The translations under genes and the position numbers were made by a program. Below, piece by piece: positions 44,201 through 58,000 of a DNA stretch of 64,000 nucleotides. The stretch is from Arbacia lixula. Taxonomy: Eukaryota; Echinodermata; Echinoidea; Arbacioida; Arbaciidae. The notes under the pieces are model-generated. The model was not told the DNA's origin. It searched no databases and was given only the letters and a program-made list of their open reading frames with translations. Position 1 is the first letter of the stretch; each line of letters begins with the position of its first letter. The stretch spans positions 16,022,670 through 16,086,669 of the forward strand of contig OZ022588.1 in the NCBI GenBank assembly GCA_963669155.1. Reading direction: 5' to 3'.

Positions 44201-47200
44201 ATTACCTTTATTATTTTTTTTTGCCACACTTTTTTGTGTACAACAAAATAATCCTAGTGATCTTTAGGTCCTCAAGAAAAAAGTACCTGATAATACTTTG
44301 CTAATAGAGAGCTCTTTTGCTGCTTTGCAACCCGTCTTCCAGGCAACGAGAACAACAAGTATAATTCCCCCCAAAGCTCCTGTAAACAACAAAAGAGCTT
44401 TAATCACTGATTTTTTTCATTTGGATAGCATGGTTCAGGGTGTTCATTTCAGGATATCAGGCTTGGACAGTGGCCCCCACAAATAAATTCCCCCTCTCTC
44501 TCTCATCAAGAAAATGTAGAGAAAGAGCCCCTGCACAATTGTTTCATCACAAGGATCATAATGCACAGGCCACAGCATGGATCAGAGTGTTCATAGCATT
44601 ACTTCAAGGACCTGTCTTATTAATAATAGTGATAAGAATAGTCTGTTCTTATATAGTGTAATTTTACAGTTAAGTTTCAGTGCATATAAAAAAGAGGGCA
44701 AAAGAGAGAAAGAAACAGAACCGCCTTCAGGCAAAGATAAAATGATTGACACTTACAATTCACTATCAAAAAATTAAAAAATTAAGATTTGCAATTCATC
44801 ACAACTTGATATCAATCCTAACTCTGGACATTAGGGATAGGGGATTAGACTTGCGATCGTTTCAGGTTAATCGCAACTCTTTATATAGATGAGTGCCTAC
44901 GTTTGACTTGTAGGCCCCGCATATTAATCTCCTAAACTCCCCCCATCCTCCAGACTCCATCTAAACCAAGGAGCAGGGGCCTGGTGCCCCGTCAACGCGG
45001 AGCCGGAGTCCAGCGGGCGCTACGAGTACCTGCAGGTGGACTTCATTAACCTGACGGTGGTGGTGGCAGTGGCCATCCAGGGGCGCTGGGACGACACCTT
45101 CGGCAACGAGTACACCAGCAACTTCCGGCTGGAGTTCTCCCGGGACGGTGGTCGGTCTTGGGTCCGTTTCCAGCAGCGAGAAGGCGAGGAGGTGAGCTCA
45201 TTTTTTTATTTTATTCATGTTTATTTTTGTATACATATTTCTGTACTTCTTAATTTTTTTTGTATTCTCTTGTTGATATATTGGTATAGGCCTATATTAT
45301 ACTTCAATTTATTAATCTAATTGGTGTATTGATATATTATTCATTTAAATAGCTGAATTTGCTGGTTACATTTTGTTTGTTTTTTCTCCTTTGCCTTCTC
45401 CTCCCTCTCTCCCTCTCCTACTTCAGATTTTTGCTGGGAATCGTGACACCAACACGCAGGTGACCGTTCACATCAGCCCGCCGATCATCGCCCAGGTTGT
45501 CCGTGTGGTGCCTGTGGTGGAGATTACAACCCCTGTGTGCATGAGGATAGAATTCTATGGCTGCAAGTGGCTGGGTGAGTCCGGGGTCCATGCATACTGA
45601 CAGAAACATGAAAGTAACATTATTAATGAAGGTTTGATTGAAATCTGTCAAAAGATAAGGAAGTTGTGATTTTTTTAAAGTTTTGATTTTCTGACGTCAC
45701 GTAAGAGAGATGCTCTCCAATTTTACCTGTGCATTCTATATATAATGAGACATATTTTTACATACATACCTCTATGAAAAAGATTGATTCCTTCATCAAA
45801 ACCAGAAAAAGAGCAATTTATGGAATCATACAGCACATGACAATATGGGAGAGCACCTCACACGTGATGTCACAAAATCAAAACTTCAAAACATCATATC
45901 TTTCTTATCCTTTGACTGATGTTTGTCAAACCGTCACTAACATGTTTATTTCATGTTTCCACTTCTATTAAGACAACTTAACTTCAGGGTGGACTTTCCC
46001 TTTAAGCTCAATCAGATGGGATGCAGTTTTTAAAAGTAAAGAATAGTAGTGGAAAGGACTGTGGGACCTGGGGGTGTTCCACTAAGCTGTTCGTAAGCTA
46101 CAAACAACTTTATGAACGCCTGGTGACTCCTTCTTGTGCTAAATGCAATATGTTCCTGTTTTAACATATTGGGAATTTATTTCCAACAATCCTAATAAAA
46201 TTTGACAAATCATAACTTTTGTATTCAGACACTTGTTAACAGAAGAGTTTTCATTTCTAAACGTCAGATTTGAACTTAGCTGATGGGAATCAAAATAATT
46301 GACAATGTGATTTAGCACAAGAAAGGATTCCAGTCGTTCGTAAAGTCGTTCATAAAGTCGTTCATAGCTTGGTGAAATACCCCCCAGCAATCAATGGAGT
46401 GCCATGATTGTTAGTCTCTTTCTTGTTTATTCACGATGCTAGAAGGTAATCCTCTCACAATTATGAGCAATATCCACATCCAGAGATGAAAGCAAAATAG
46501 TAGTTATGGCCCGTAATCATTACCTTCTACTACCACATATCTCATAGTTCTGAAACTTTCTTTATTTGGTATTATGATGTGATAGTGCTGTAGAGTATGT
46601 AATATGCATAACGAATGTGACATGTTTCCATGGTTACATTATGATATCACTCCATGTTAGAAAAAAGTGCATTTTTGTGATCTCCTGCAATTATTAAGGA
46701 GCACAGACAAAACTCCTAGAAAACTTGCCGGGAGAGATGTATAATGGACTGACCCACTCCGCCTGTCTCTGTTGCCTAGCAACCTGAGTAATGATGCCAC
46801 TTTGTGCACAGTATGGTTGATGAGGGACCGATATTAACCCAGATCCAGCGTGTTTAGGGATAAGGCTCTGCCAACAACTGAAACTGCATTTGAAGGCTTA
46901 CTTTTCTTGGCGTGAGCTCCTTTACATATGTGATGATTTTGTGATAAACGTCTCTTGATATTGAGGATGTGCATACTGGCCATTGGAGTTTCATCAGAGA
47001 AGGTGAATTTAAGTTTGTACTTGCTAAACACTCTTCAGTCTCAATGATAGTGAAAGTTGTTTGGCAGTGCTGAATAATGAGATAAGGATGACAAGAAAGA
47101 AGAAGAGTTAAACAAATTATTGCACAGAATCAAGGGTTCCTTTAACTGTTAATAGTTACGTACACTACACTCCCATTAAAATCAATCTAATACTGTGTGG

Positions 47201-48145
47201 AAATAACAATTGACTGCCGGATAGGTGAAAATAAAGTATATACAATAAGCAAGGTTTTGTATCAAGATCAATAGTAGGTCAAATCGTGGGAAAGTGGGGA
47301 CTTGATTGTGTTCACAAAAGAACTCAACTGAAAATATATTTTACAAGGAGATTTCTCTTCATGAGCAGAGGCAAACAGTCTGGCTCCTATCAAAATAAAA
47401 ATGGTCTTTGAAGTGGCCTACAGGGTGATGGCTGAGTCTTGGCAAGATGCAAGAGAGGACAACCCTCATCACTCAAGCGCGTATTGAGAAAATACCCTGG
47501 CAAGCTCTTGTACAACCTGTTTTCCCCATTTGCGGTCACGTATTACAGGAGAAAAGGCTGCTTCTCGCTGTTATGTCTAGAGATGACATGGGGATAATAT
47601 TTCATCTCTGAGGAGACTGAAAATGAAGCTGACCCTTCGTGACCCTGAGAAAGTGGAATATTTTTCAGCTCCGATTTTTCAGATTGTGTTTTTTTGCCGG
47701 CTTTCTTTTGGCTCTCTTTCATCCGCATCCCAAAGTTATGGAGCATATATTTGTACAAACACATGCAAACACATGTGTTCATGTGCACCCCCCCCCATAA
47801 CATACACACCATTCAAATACATACTATTATGAGGAGGAAAGCTTGCAAACATCATTGGTCGAAGTATTCTGTATGCAGAGTAGCTCCCTTCCATCATGTT
47901 TCTGCTCTCCCCCTTCTTCAACTCTTGTTTTCTTTTATATTATCTCTCTTCCTTCTTTAAATCTAATTATCTTTCATTCTCTCTCTCTGTCCTTCCTGCA
48001 TCTCTTGTTCTCTTTCACCCTCTTTCTCCCCCTCCCTCATCTTTTTGTTCTCTTTAATTCTCCCTCCCCACTTATCTCTTGTTCTTTTTCATTCTCTCTC
48101 TCTCTGTCTTTTTCTCTCTTTCTCTTTCCCTCTTTCTCTCTGTCT

Positions 48146-48192
<47 letters not shown>

Positions 48193-48221
48193 TCACTCTC
48201 TCACTCTCTCTCTTTTGCCCT

Positions 48222-48266
<45 letters not shown>

Positions 48267-48484
48267 CTGCTTGACTGCCTATCACTCACTCCACCCCATC
48301 TCTAAATATTTCACTTTTGGCAGGATACTTTTATTGCATCTTCTGACCACAACTAGGCTGTATATTAAACTGATAGCTCACTGAGAAAGAGAAGGCTATA
48401 TTATTGAAATGGAGATGGAGCAGGTGCATTAAACTTCACCCCCATCTAAAGAACAAGCAAATTGCGCACAATTTCCAGAGAGAC

Positions 48485-48543
<59 letters not shown>

Positions 48544-51500
48544 TCTTCATGCAATCTATGTATTTGGAGCTTTCATGATATCATTTCACAGAGATGGATG
48601 GTTGAGAGATAATATTGTCCACCAGGCTGAATCAGGTTTTAAAGTAGACTTGCTGTTGCTGGTATGTAAAGAGCATGTTTGGTGGAAAACAAAACATGGT
48701 GAGGATATTGATGGTGAGGATACTGAATAAAACCATAAATGAACGAATGAAGCCATTACTCCAAACAGTTTACCCATTAAAGTACTGTAGATGTTCCATC
48801 AGGAGTATTGCGTATCTCATTTTACTACATAGTGTGTCACTGTCATAAACTTCCGTCGCCACGGTGACCGCACTCCATACACAAGTACATTTATGTACTG
48901 TGGATCTCAAAAGCAGGAGGGAAATATATATTGTGTACTCACTGTTCCCTTGTCTAGGTATGGTGATCAAAATGTCATAGTCATATTGATGCTTTTTGCT
49001 GATCAGAAAACACACAATGCAAAAGTTGCAAAGTATAAATGGACTCTCAGTTCTCGTACATGTGCAATTTAGGAAAAATACAATGTAAAATTGAGGTTCA
49101 GTTTGATTTATATGGGCAACAATAGTCCACATTGACTGTACTGTATGTTCTTGTAATTGTTCTTTCGCACCATGCATGAACAATGCAATACCCCAGACTA
49201 GCAGTCATCTTTCTTGAATTTAAAGCGCCAGCTCAGGGGGCTAGTCATTAAAGATTTTGTATGCATTATTATCAGGGTTTCATCCATCCAGGTTTCAATT
49301 TCCAATCCAAACTGGAACATAGAGTCTAGTACTCCAAGACTAGTCATTAAAGATTTTCCTTTTTTTTTCTCAAGGAGCTGTAGATGAAATTGAGAATGCT
49401 ATTAAGTCCAGTGGAGGTAGACCCCAATAGTGAATAGTTTGGTAAAGAAGTGCCCAATAATAGCCCAGAAGCAAATGTTAGGCTTTATTAGCGACCAGCA
49501 AGTGGGTCAGTGGTGTCTTTGTTAACAGAGTATGTTGTGTATGTGCACTCCACAGCCTAAAAACTAGGATAGATGACATTCTCCTTTATAGACATGAGTG
49601 TCCCATTTGCAAATGTCATGGAACTCACCAGGAAGCAGCAGTGTAACCTAGCGATAACATGTAAGATGTCTCACAGTCATAGCTTCACAAACATTTTCAG
49701 GGAAGCTGGAAAACTATCCTTGTTTACGTTTGAAACCCACTGACCTTTGTGTACATTCATGTTGTCCTTGATTTCAGTTCTATTATTGGGTGGGAACTTC
49801 TGATGCAGTATCTTCTTCCATTTTCAGTGGGCATAAGGGACGACACCCTGTCTTAAAACCAAGGGCTCCTAATGTACAAACAAGGGTCTGAATGCAGAGA
49901 CTATGCTCAGCGGACCAGTGACTGTAATGGCCTGGGAATTATCATCCCCTGGTGTCAGGCTCTAAATCACCAAGAAATATGCATTATTTGAGAAATGGCA
50001 AATGTGTATATAGTGAGGGGGTTCCCTTCCCCTCAATAGTCTCATAATTTATTGCCTCGCCTCAGAAACCTGTTAGTTCTGTAGGCTGTAGATCTGTGAG
50101 GAATATGGATGGGTACATAAAATGCTGGATGGTCCTTCAGTGCTATGCCTACATATTGTATGTGTACTGCAAGTGAATTTACATCACGTCATTTCTATCT
50201 TTATTTTCCAAAAGTGAAGATGTGATGGGATGTATGTTGTGTTATTTATGATATACATCATGCATGACGTCCTAACAGGCTGCCCTACTGTAGATCAAGG
50301 ATTTGTGCATGGTTACAAGTGTAAACACTCTCGCTGCCTGCTCAGTCATTATAATAGCCAGATGTTCCATCCAGATTCTGGTAGAGTTTTTTTTTCAGGG
50401 AATAATTACTTACCAACACAAATAATGATGTATAACTGGCCATGGTATTTCATCTTCATGTAGTATCATCAACATAAATATCAGAGCTGCCAAGTCTCCC
50501 TGATTTTGCAGGAGACTCCCTGAGAATAGACCGATATTACTGAACCAATATTACTGAATTGGATTTCATCACATCAACCAATCTCCCTCATTATTGAAAG
50601 ATTATTGTCATTAGGTTCTATGCATTTTATAGACATTGCCCTGATTTCTGATGAAATTTCCCCAAATCTTCCTGATTGTTGAATTTCAATGTTGGTAACT
50701 CTGAAATATAATGACATATGGGCATATACATTAATAGCATGTTAGATGTTCAACTTAAATGTTTTTGTTATGATTTGTCCCAATATGTTGGATGACAATT
50801 TATGTTATTATCACATGACCTGCCACTCATACATTTTTGCACCCTATTCTACATGGGATCATTAAGGTGTTAACATAGTCCCGTTTATTTCGTCTTCTCG
50901 CCCACAGACCACCTGAAGTCATACTCGTTGCCGGTCGGTGACACGAGAGGGGACTACGTCTTTGAGGACGATTCGTATGACGGCTACACGTTTGAGGGGA
51001 TGAGGATGAACGGCTTGGGGCAGCTGACAGACGGCATGATGGGACATAGCAACTACCGCCTCAGCCCCTACAATGTGCCACCTGGGTAGGTGGGGGTAGG
51101 GATGGGAGTGGGGAGGGGGAGGGGAAGGGAGGGGAGGGATGGGATGTGACATAGCGACTACCACCTCAGCCCCTATAATGTGCCACCTGGGTAGGTGGGG
51201 GTAGGGATGGGTGTGGGGAGGGGGAGGGGAAGGGAGGGGAGGGATGGGATGTGACATAGCGACTACCGCCTCAGCCCCTATAATGTGCCACCTGGGTAGA
51301 AATGGGTGTGGGGAGGGGGAGGGGAAGGGAGGGGAGGGATGGGATGTGACATAGCGACTGCCACCTCAGCCCCTATAATGTGCCACCTGGGTAGGGATGG
51401 GTGTGGGGAGGGGGAGGGGAAGGGAGGGGAGGGATGGGATGTGACATAGCGACTACCGCCTCAGCCCCTATAATGTGCCACCTGGGTAGGTGGGGGTAGG

Positions 51501-54500
51501 GATGGGTGTGGGGAAGGGGAGGGGGAGGGAGGGGAGGGATGGGATGTGATACAGCCCCTACAATGTACCAGCAGGGTAGGTGTTGTCCCATCATTCAGAG
51601 TGTGTTTTGTTGAGGGGATAGAAGTGCAGGAGGCACGAGAGAGGCTTGAGAATAGCAATCCACACTATAGGTTGGCTTTCTTCCACAAGGAAACATGAAT
51701 GTTGACTTTTATTGAATCCTTACACAGTAATCAATTGATTATGATGATCTACTGATAAGATCAGTTTTCAATTAAATTTTTCCATTAAAATTCAGAGGAT
51801 GAAACAATCAACAATAATAACGCTACTCCTTTGTGTGGTTCTGACCCGTAGGTATGAGTGGATTGGGTGGCGGAACGCCAGCACCCACAACCCAGAGATC
51901 ACCTTTGAGTTTGACTCGGTCCGCAACTTCACCAGCCTGGGTTTCCATGTCAACAACTACTTCACCAACAACGTGGAGATCTTCGAAGCGGTGGAGGTCA
52001 TGTTTAGCACCCGTAAGGGCCACTACTCGCCCCGCACGGTCTACCAGACGATCCGGGCCGACAGTGACCACCAGGACGCACGCTGGATCACGGTGCCGCT
52101 GGAGAACCGCGTGGCGCAGTGGCTGAAGGTGCGGCTGTACCACCGCGGCCGTTGGATCCTGATTAGCGAGGTCTCCTTCCAGTCAGGTATGTCACCTTAC
52201 AGCTCACCGAGTAGAGTTGGGGGTGGGGGTTGCAAGGAGAATTGGAGGTGGGGTGGCAAGGAGAATTGGGGGTGGGGTGGCAAGGAGAATTAGGGATGGG
52301 GGTTGCAAGGAGAATTATGGGTGGGGGTTGCAAGAAGAATTGGGGGTGGGGGTTGCAAGCAGAATTAGGGATGGGGGGTTGCAAGGAGAATTGGGGATGG
52401 GGGGTTGCAAGGAGAATTGGGGAGTTGCACCAAATGGGGTTCAAATGGAATCATAAATTGGGAGCAATGAAAGATGGGAAATTAAGCCTCTTTCAAAGCT
52501 TTACTTGTTTTCTCATGTGGTATTATGCCTAGCACGATTCAGTGTGTCTGCCTCGTAACGTCAGACTTGAGAAAAGCAACCCCCAGGAATTTGTAAAATT
52601 TTATTTGGGTCCTTTGGCAGTTTCTTATCAAATACTGGATCCCTTAAGTTACATGTTTTGATAATTCTAACGTTATTGTTTTTGCTATTAATGTTCCATG
52701 TTCTGCTCTGCTTTCTGTTGAGTATTACCATTAACACATAACTTTATTATTTACCTTAAATGATATATAGCAATCAATAATTAAAATGTATATTCCCTTA
52801 TACTCAAGAGGTAACTTGATATTTTATGTAGAGATGAAGATTTTTTTTCTGATTAGCTCTATAAAGTTTTATGTTACAATGAGTTAATAGGAAGCACATG
52901 TACATGTATACATGTTATCATAACTAATTATTGTAGGTGTAAAATATACCACCTATGAACATAAGAGAGAACCATTTCCCTTTTATAGCATCATGTATAC
53001 TCTATGGTATGATAAACTGGATGATAATACAAACATTGAACACACCCAAACCAAACACTGATTATGATTGCAGAGTTTTTTGATGCATTTGCAAAAAACA
53101 TATCCTTGTACCACTCTTACAGTATTGGGGCTGTATTGAGAGTAAAAGAAAAAAAAAATGTGGTTGTAGACATTTATATTCAGCTAGTACTTTTGCATTT
53201 TGATAGAATCGTTGCTCTGCATCATTTTGATGTCGCGTACATGTATGAATAAATGATACCAGATGACTCACAACTACACAGGGCAGGGACTCCATTAGCA
53301 TGGGACGACTGAATTGCATCAGTGACTTTCACACTATAGGAATGATCTTGTCTGCCTGTTCATACTCAGTATTTATCTGTATTTATATGCATGTTCCTAT
53401 GTTCTGATCACCATTATAAACAGTACAACAAGTATGTTTCTGTGAATAGCCTTTATCTGAGAATTTGAATGTGAATAGCTATTTTTACTTGCATTTTGTG
53501 ATTGTTGACATATATATTTGTAGTGATAATGAAATGGATGATGCGGTAGTCACGTTGAAGTGCACATCACACGCCACTTGCACTACCTTGCAATCGCATA
53601 GCTTTGAATGAATGCAGACTACATGTACGTACAATGTACGTACATGTACAGCCTTCAATTGCACAGTAAGATTATTCAGAATGCTCACATTTATATATTT
53701 AACAAAAATTGAGAAAGTATACATTGCAGATAGTACATCAATTTTTCTTTTAAGTTATAAAATACATCAATGTATGTGATTTATGGCAAAATATGCATGG
53801 ATAAATCTTATGTTTTCATTGTCAAGGATATTTGGCTCATCAAAATCATGGTGCAAAAGTGACATAAGTTTGTATGACTGAAGGTTGTTTTTAAACACCA
53901 GATTATAAATATGAGCCTGTAATAGCTTGTGAACTTGATTACAATAAGACCATTTCAAAAAGTCTATTTACACGAAAATATAAATGTATGAGCCCCAAAA
54001 TAAAATTGTGCACTTTTGAGTGAGCCATTTTTTTTGTGAGCATAGTGCATTTTTAGGTATACAAATTTGACTGTGCATTTCCTTCGTGGCTACCCTTCTC
54101 CTGCTGCTACTACTACTAGTACTACTACTGCTACCTCTATCTTAGATCTTTTGCTATGTTGACTTGCCTTTAACTTTACACAGAGGACAAACGTGAGAGC
54201 TATGACACTAGTACCAGTCCATATGACCCTCCCGTAGTGGGCCCGCCGTCCACAGGTTTGTGCATTCGCTTAATTAATTGCTCTTGTAGTCGTTCGTTAC
54301 CCAACCAACCGTGCTGGTGATTTGTTGTTTGGCTACTCATGAATTGGTGTGTCGGCCGCTAGTCTGCATGCGACTGCATGATGACGTATGTAGACGGCCA
54401 TTGATACCTCTCAATACCTCTCGCTAACTGGCATGATGAATGTAGTGCTTGCATTTGTATAACAGTAAAAAAAATATTCATTGTATTACATTCGCTCCGA

Positions 54501-55026
54501 TATTAGTGGATGTGGCTTTTGCAGTATATACAATTCCCCCTTCTGTTTCTCATTTAATTTTTCCTTTTCTTTTGTTATTTGTTATTAGTTCTTCTCTCTC
54601 GTATCGTTCTTACAAGTGGATATTATGTTCACCATGTCTCTAGCATATGCCTTTGTTACTATAGAGATCCAATTCTATTTCTGCATGTTTTTTTTATTGC
54701 TCATGCATTTTCTCTTTGCTTTTCATATTCCTTCCATTTTTACACTTGAAATTAGCAGTTTTATCATTACATCTCGTCACAGCTTGTGTGAAATTTTGCT
54801 TGGGACTCCTTTTGTCAATTTTGTTTGACTCATGCTTTCCTATTCTCTTTGTTTTAGCTTCCAGTTTTATACTCATTGTTCCTCTTCATCTTTTCTTCTA
54901 TTAATTTTGTTCTTGTTTTCTTTCACACTTTCTCTCTCTTCCTCTTTCTCTGTGTCTCCTTCTCTCTCTCTCCTTCTCTCACTGTCTGTGCCACTCTGTA
55001 TCTCTCTCTCTCTCTCCCTCTCTCTT

Positions 55027-55072
<46 letters not shown>

Positions 55073-58000
55073 TCTCTCCGTCTCTCTGTATCTCTGTTTT
55101 GTTGTCTCTCTCACTCTTAATCTCTGTTTTGTTGTCTCTCTCACTCTTATTCTTATTCTCTCACTCACTCTACCTTATCTCTAAATATTTGGAGTTTTTT
55201 CTCCTTCTTTTTCATTCCTTCCACTTTCTCATGACAATATGATCATGTCATTCATACAATTAATATTATTGTTATCTCTATTTTTCTTTCATTCCTATTC
55301 ACATTATGGTCCATGAAGTTTTCTTCGTCACATTAAAATGTCTGTACACCAATGCTTTGACTTAACAAATAATGAAACCCCACCACCAGCTTGCTTGTAT
55401 CACCATTTTCTCACCTTAGGCTTGTACATGTAATGCATGTGCACATTTTTTTCCCATTAGCATATTTTGAATTTCCATTCCCTGGTAGCTAGCCCTGCCA
55501 CTTCCAATCATCATCACCGGCATCATCATCGCAGAAAAGATTCATTGAACCCTGAAGTGCATGTTTCCAATCTAGCCTGCTCATCTCTAATATCCCAGTC
55601 TGTCGGTAGAATGCTAATACACGTGTCTCTTTCTGTCTGATATATTACCCACGATGCAGTCATTCGGCTCAATCTACTCTGTGTGCAGCTAACCGACCTT
55701 GAAAAAGTTTCCCTCAAGTATGTTGCGTTTCTTGAGCGTGTTTGGGGTGAACTTGTCGACATGACCACTGCACTCTGGGAAGTGAACTAAGCGTAAACAG
55801 CGACATATGTTGTGACATGTGTTCAGAGACCGTGTACATGGACATAGCGGGGCTTTAACCATTTTGGTGCTAGGCAAGAAATGCTGCTGTATGGATTTTG
55901 TGTGTATATAGTACCTGCTGCAAAAAAAATTGTATGAGCATATCAAAAAGGGGACATGAATCTGTAAGAATCATTTAATCTGACCAAAAATCTGAGTCAA
56001 GCAAATTAGCTGAAGTTTTGAAGAAAAATGTATGAAACAATTTTATGATGAACTAAACAAAAGTGGTATGAAAAAGTCTTATGTGAATAAGATAATCTAC
56101 AAGTCAATGGGTTGAATTTTTGCATGCAATGCATTTCACTGGCTTTTTTCTACTTCCAATAGGCAGTGTAAAGGAATATTCACATGTGCTCACAGCTTCT
56201 CACCTCCTTGCAGCAGTAGGCTACTTCACCATTTACCTAGGGCTATATAAATTGTAGTCAAGTTTGGAAAGAAATTTTAGGCATCCATTCAGTAGTAGCA
56301 GTAGTAGTAGGGATAGTGTGCTCCATCCTGTAAATGAATGAAAAACAAGTCGGATAAACATATTGGAACCAGAAGGATTTGAACCTGCAATCTACTGCTT
56401 ACTGGAAAGCAACATTACCAAGTAAGCTATTTCTAGTTCACGGATCAAGACATGATAGCATGGAAACAAATACCTTGATGTATCATTCAATCTCACTCCT
56501 TAATATTCATGAGTAGTCCACCATAAGGCCTATTGGGCTAGATTTTAGTGAAAGTGCTAGGGAGTAACTTTGTACTCTGCCAGGGTGGAGTAAACAAGAG
56601 TCACATTGCTTCCTAATGAACACACTTGTAGAATGAGAGGGATAGTTCACCCTGAAGATAAGTTGGTTTTGATACAAGCAGAAACATGAAGGAAACGTAC
56701 AGTACCAGTGAATATTAAACAAAAATCTGTCAAAGGATAAGAAAGTTATGATCATTTAAATATGAAAAAAACATCCTTCATCAAAAACAGAGATAGACGT
56801 CACAAAATCGAAAAAAAAAATCAAAAGATCATAACTTTCTCACCCTTTGGATTTTCATGAAGCCTTCACTAATATGTTTCTTTCATTATTTTATTGACTC
56901 CAACTTATCTCCAGGGTGTAGTATCCCTTTAAGGGGTGGTGATTAATACAATTTAATGAAAAAAACCCTCTTTTTGTATGTCTTGCTTTCCTCAAACTTT
57001 GGCCAAACTGCTTCTTTGGTGTATTCAAACTTGAAGTGTGGATCCTACTAACAACAACCAAATAGTGTGTGTTTGTAGTCCATGTGGATGGCTGAAAAGA
57101 TGTGTGGGCTTTGATTGATGTGTGACACTTTCATCCTGCAAATTCATGGATTATCATGTCTCATCATTTCCTCAAGTGGATGCACCCATAATATATTATG
57201 GCTTTATTCATGGCCTGATAAAACATTCCTTCCCCATTTTGAATAATTAATTTTAGTTTTGTGTGAATATGAATTGCTTTTGATTCTTTCATCAACCCCT
57301 GCAAACTATTTTTGTTTGTTGTTTTCATTTCAAACTGCATGTTGTATCTCAATATTTTGATATACCATTTATATTGTACATGTAAATACAGAAATACCTA
57401 CACTACAGCTCAAAAGAATTGGCATAGGGAAAGGGAGAGGGAAGAAAGGGAAGGAGCCACAGTTTTACACCGTGGTATATTTTGTCCAGTTTAGCATGAA
57501 ACATGATGCTTTTTAGGCTAAAGCATCGTGTTTTATGCTGAACAGAACTGGACAAAATATACCGCTGTTTAAAACTGTGGTTCCTTTCCTTTCTTCCCTT
57601 TCCCTATGCCAATTCCTTTGAGCTGTAGTGAATTCCATATGATAATTTGTCATTTGGTTAAAGTGAAAAAGGATGTTTCTTTTAACAATGTTTGATTCAT
57701 CCCATTGTTTTTTGGCTGTGTAGGGCCTGCAGATCAGACTACCGTGTCATTAACAGACGGGGATCCTAATGTCCCTAACACAGGCAATGGAACACACACC
57801 CCTAATCTCATCAGCTCAACCAAGAAGAAGAATCCTGGTAAGAAGAACAAATTATAGTCATCCTTTGTGCTTTCTCTCCTTCCTTCCTCTTTCCCTCTTT
57901 CCTTCCTCTTTCTCTCCATCTTATTTACTATTGACAACTTAAAAGGTTTTGTGGAAACTAATCATAAATGATTGTTCCCACGCTTCTGCACTATTTTTTC

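Larger units (their letters stand above)
54256..57723 (+). other. DDR intron 7
   Basis: 3.5 kb. Contains a (CT)n tract at 54925-55160, a possible cassette exon at 55489-55605, a tRNA-like sequence at 56365-56440, a third GGGAAAGTCCACCC family member at 56637-56936 and a hairpin element at 57401-57630. Confidence 0.7.

Noticed and set aside
47843-48384. Leu/Ser-rich ORFs
   Set aside because: Translation of a (CT)n tract within intron 4.
50919-51658. Minus-strand Pro-rich repeated ORFs
   Set aside because: Antisense of exon 5 and of the G-rich minisatellite derived from it.
54832-55242. 136-codon LSLS-rich ORF
   Set aside because: Translation of a (CT)n tract within intron 7.
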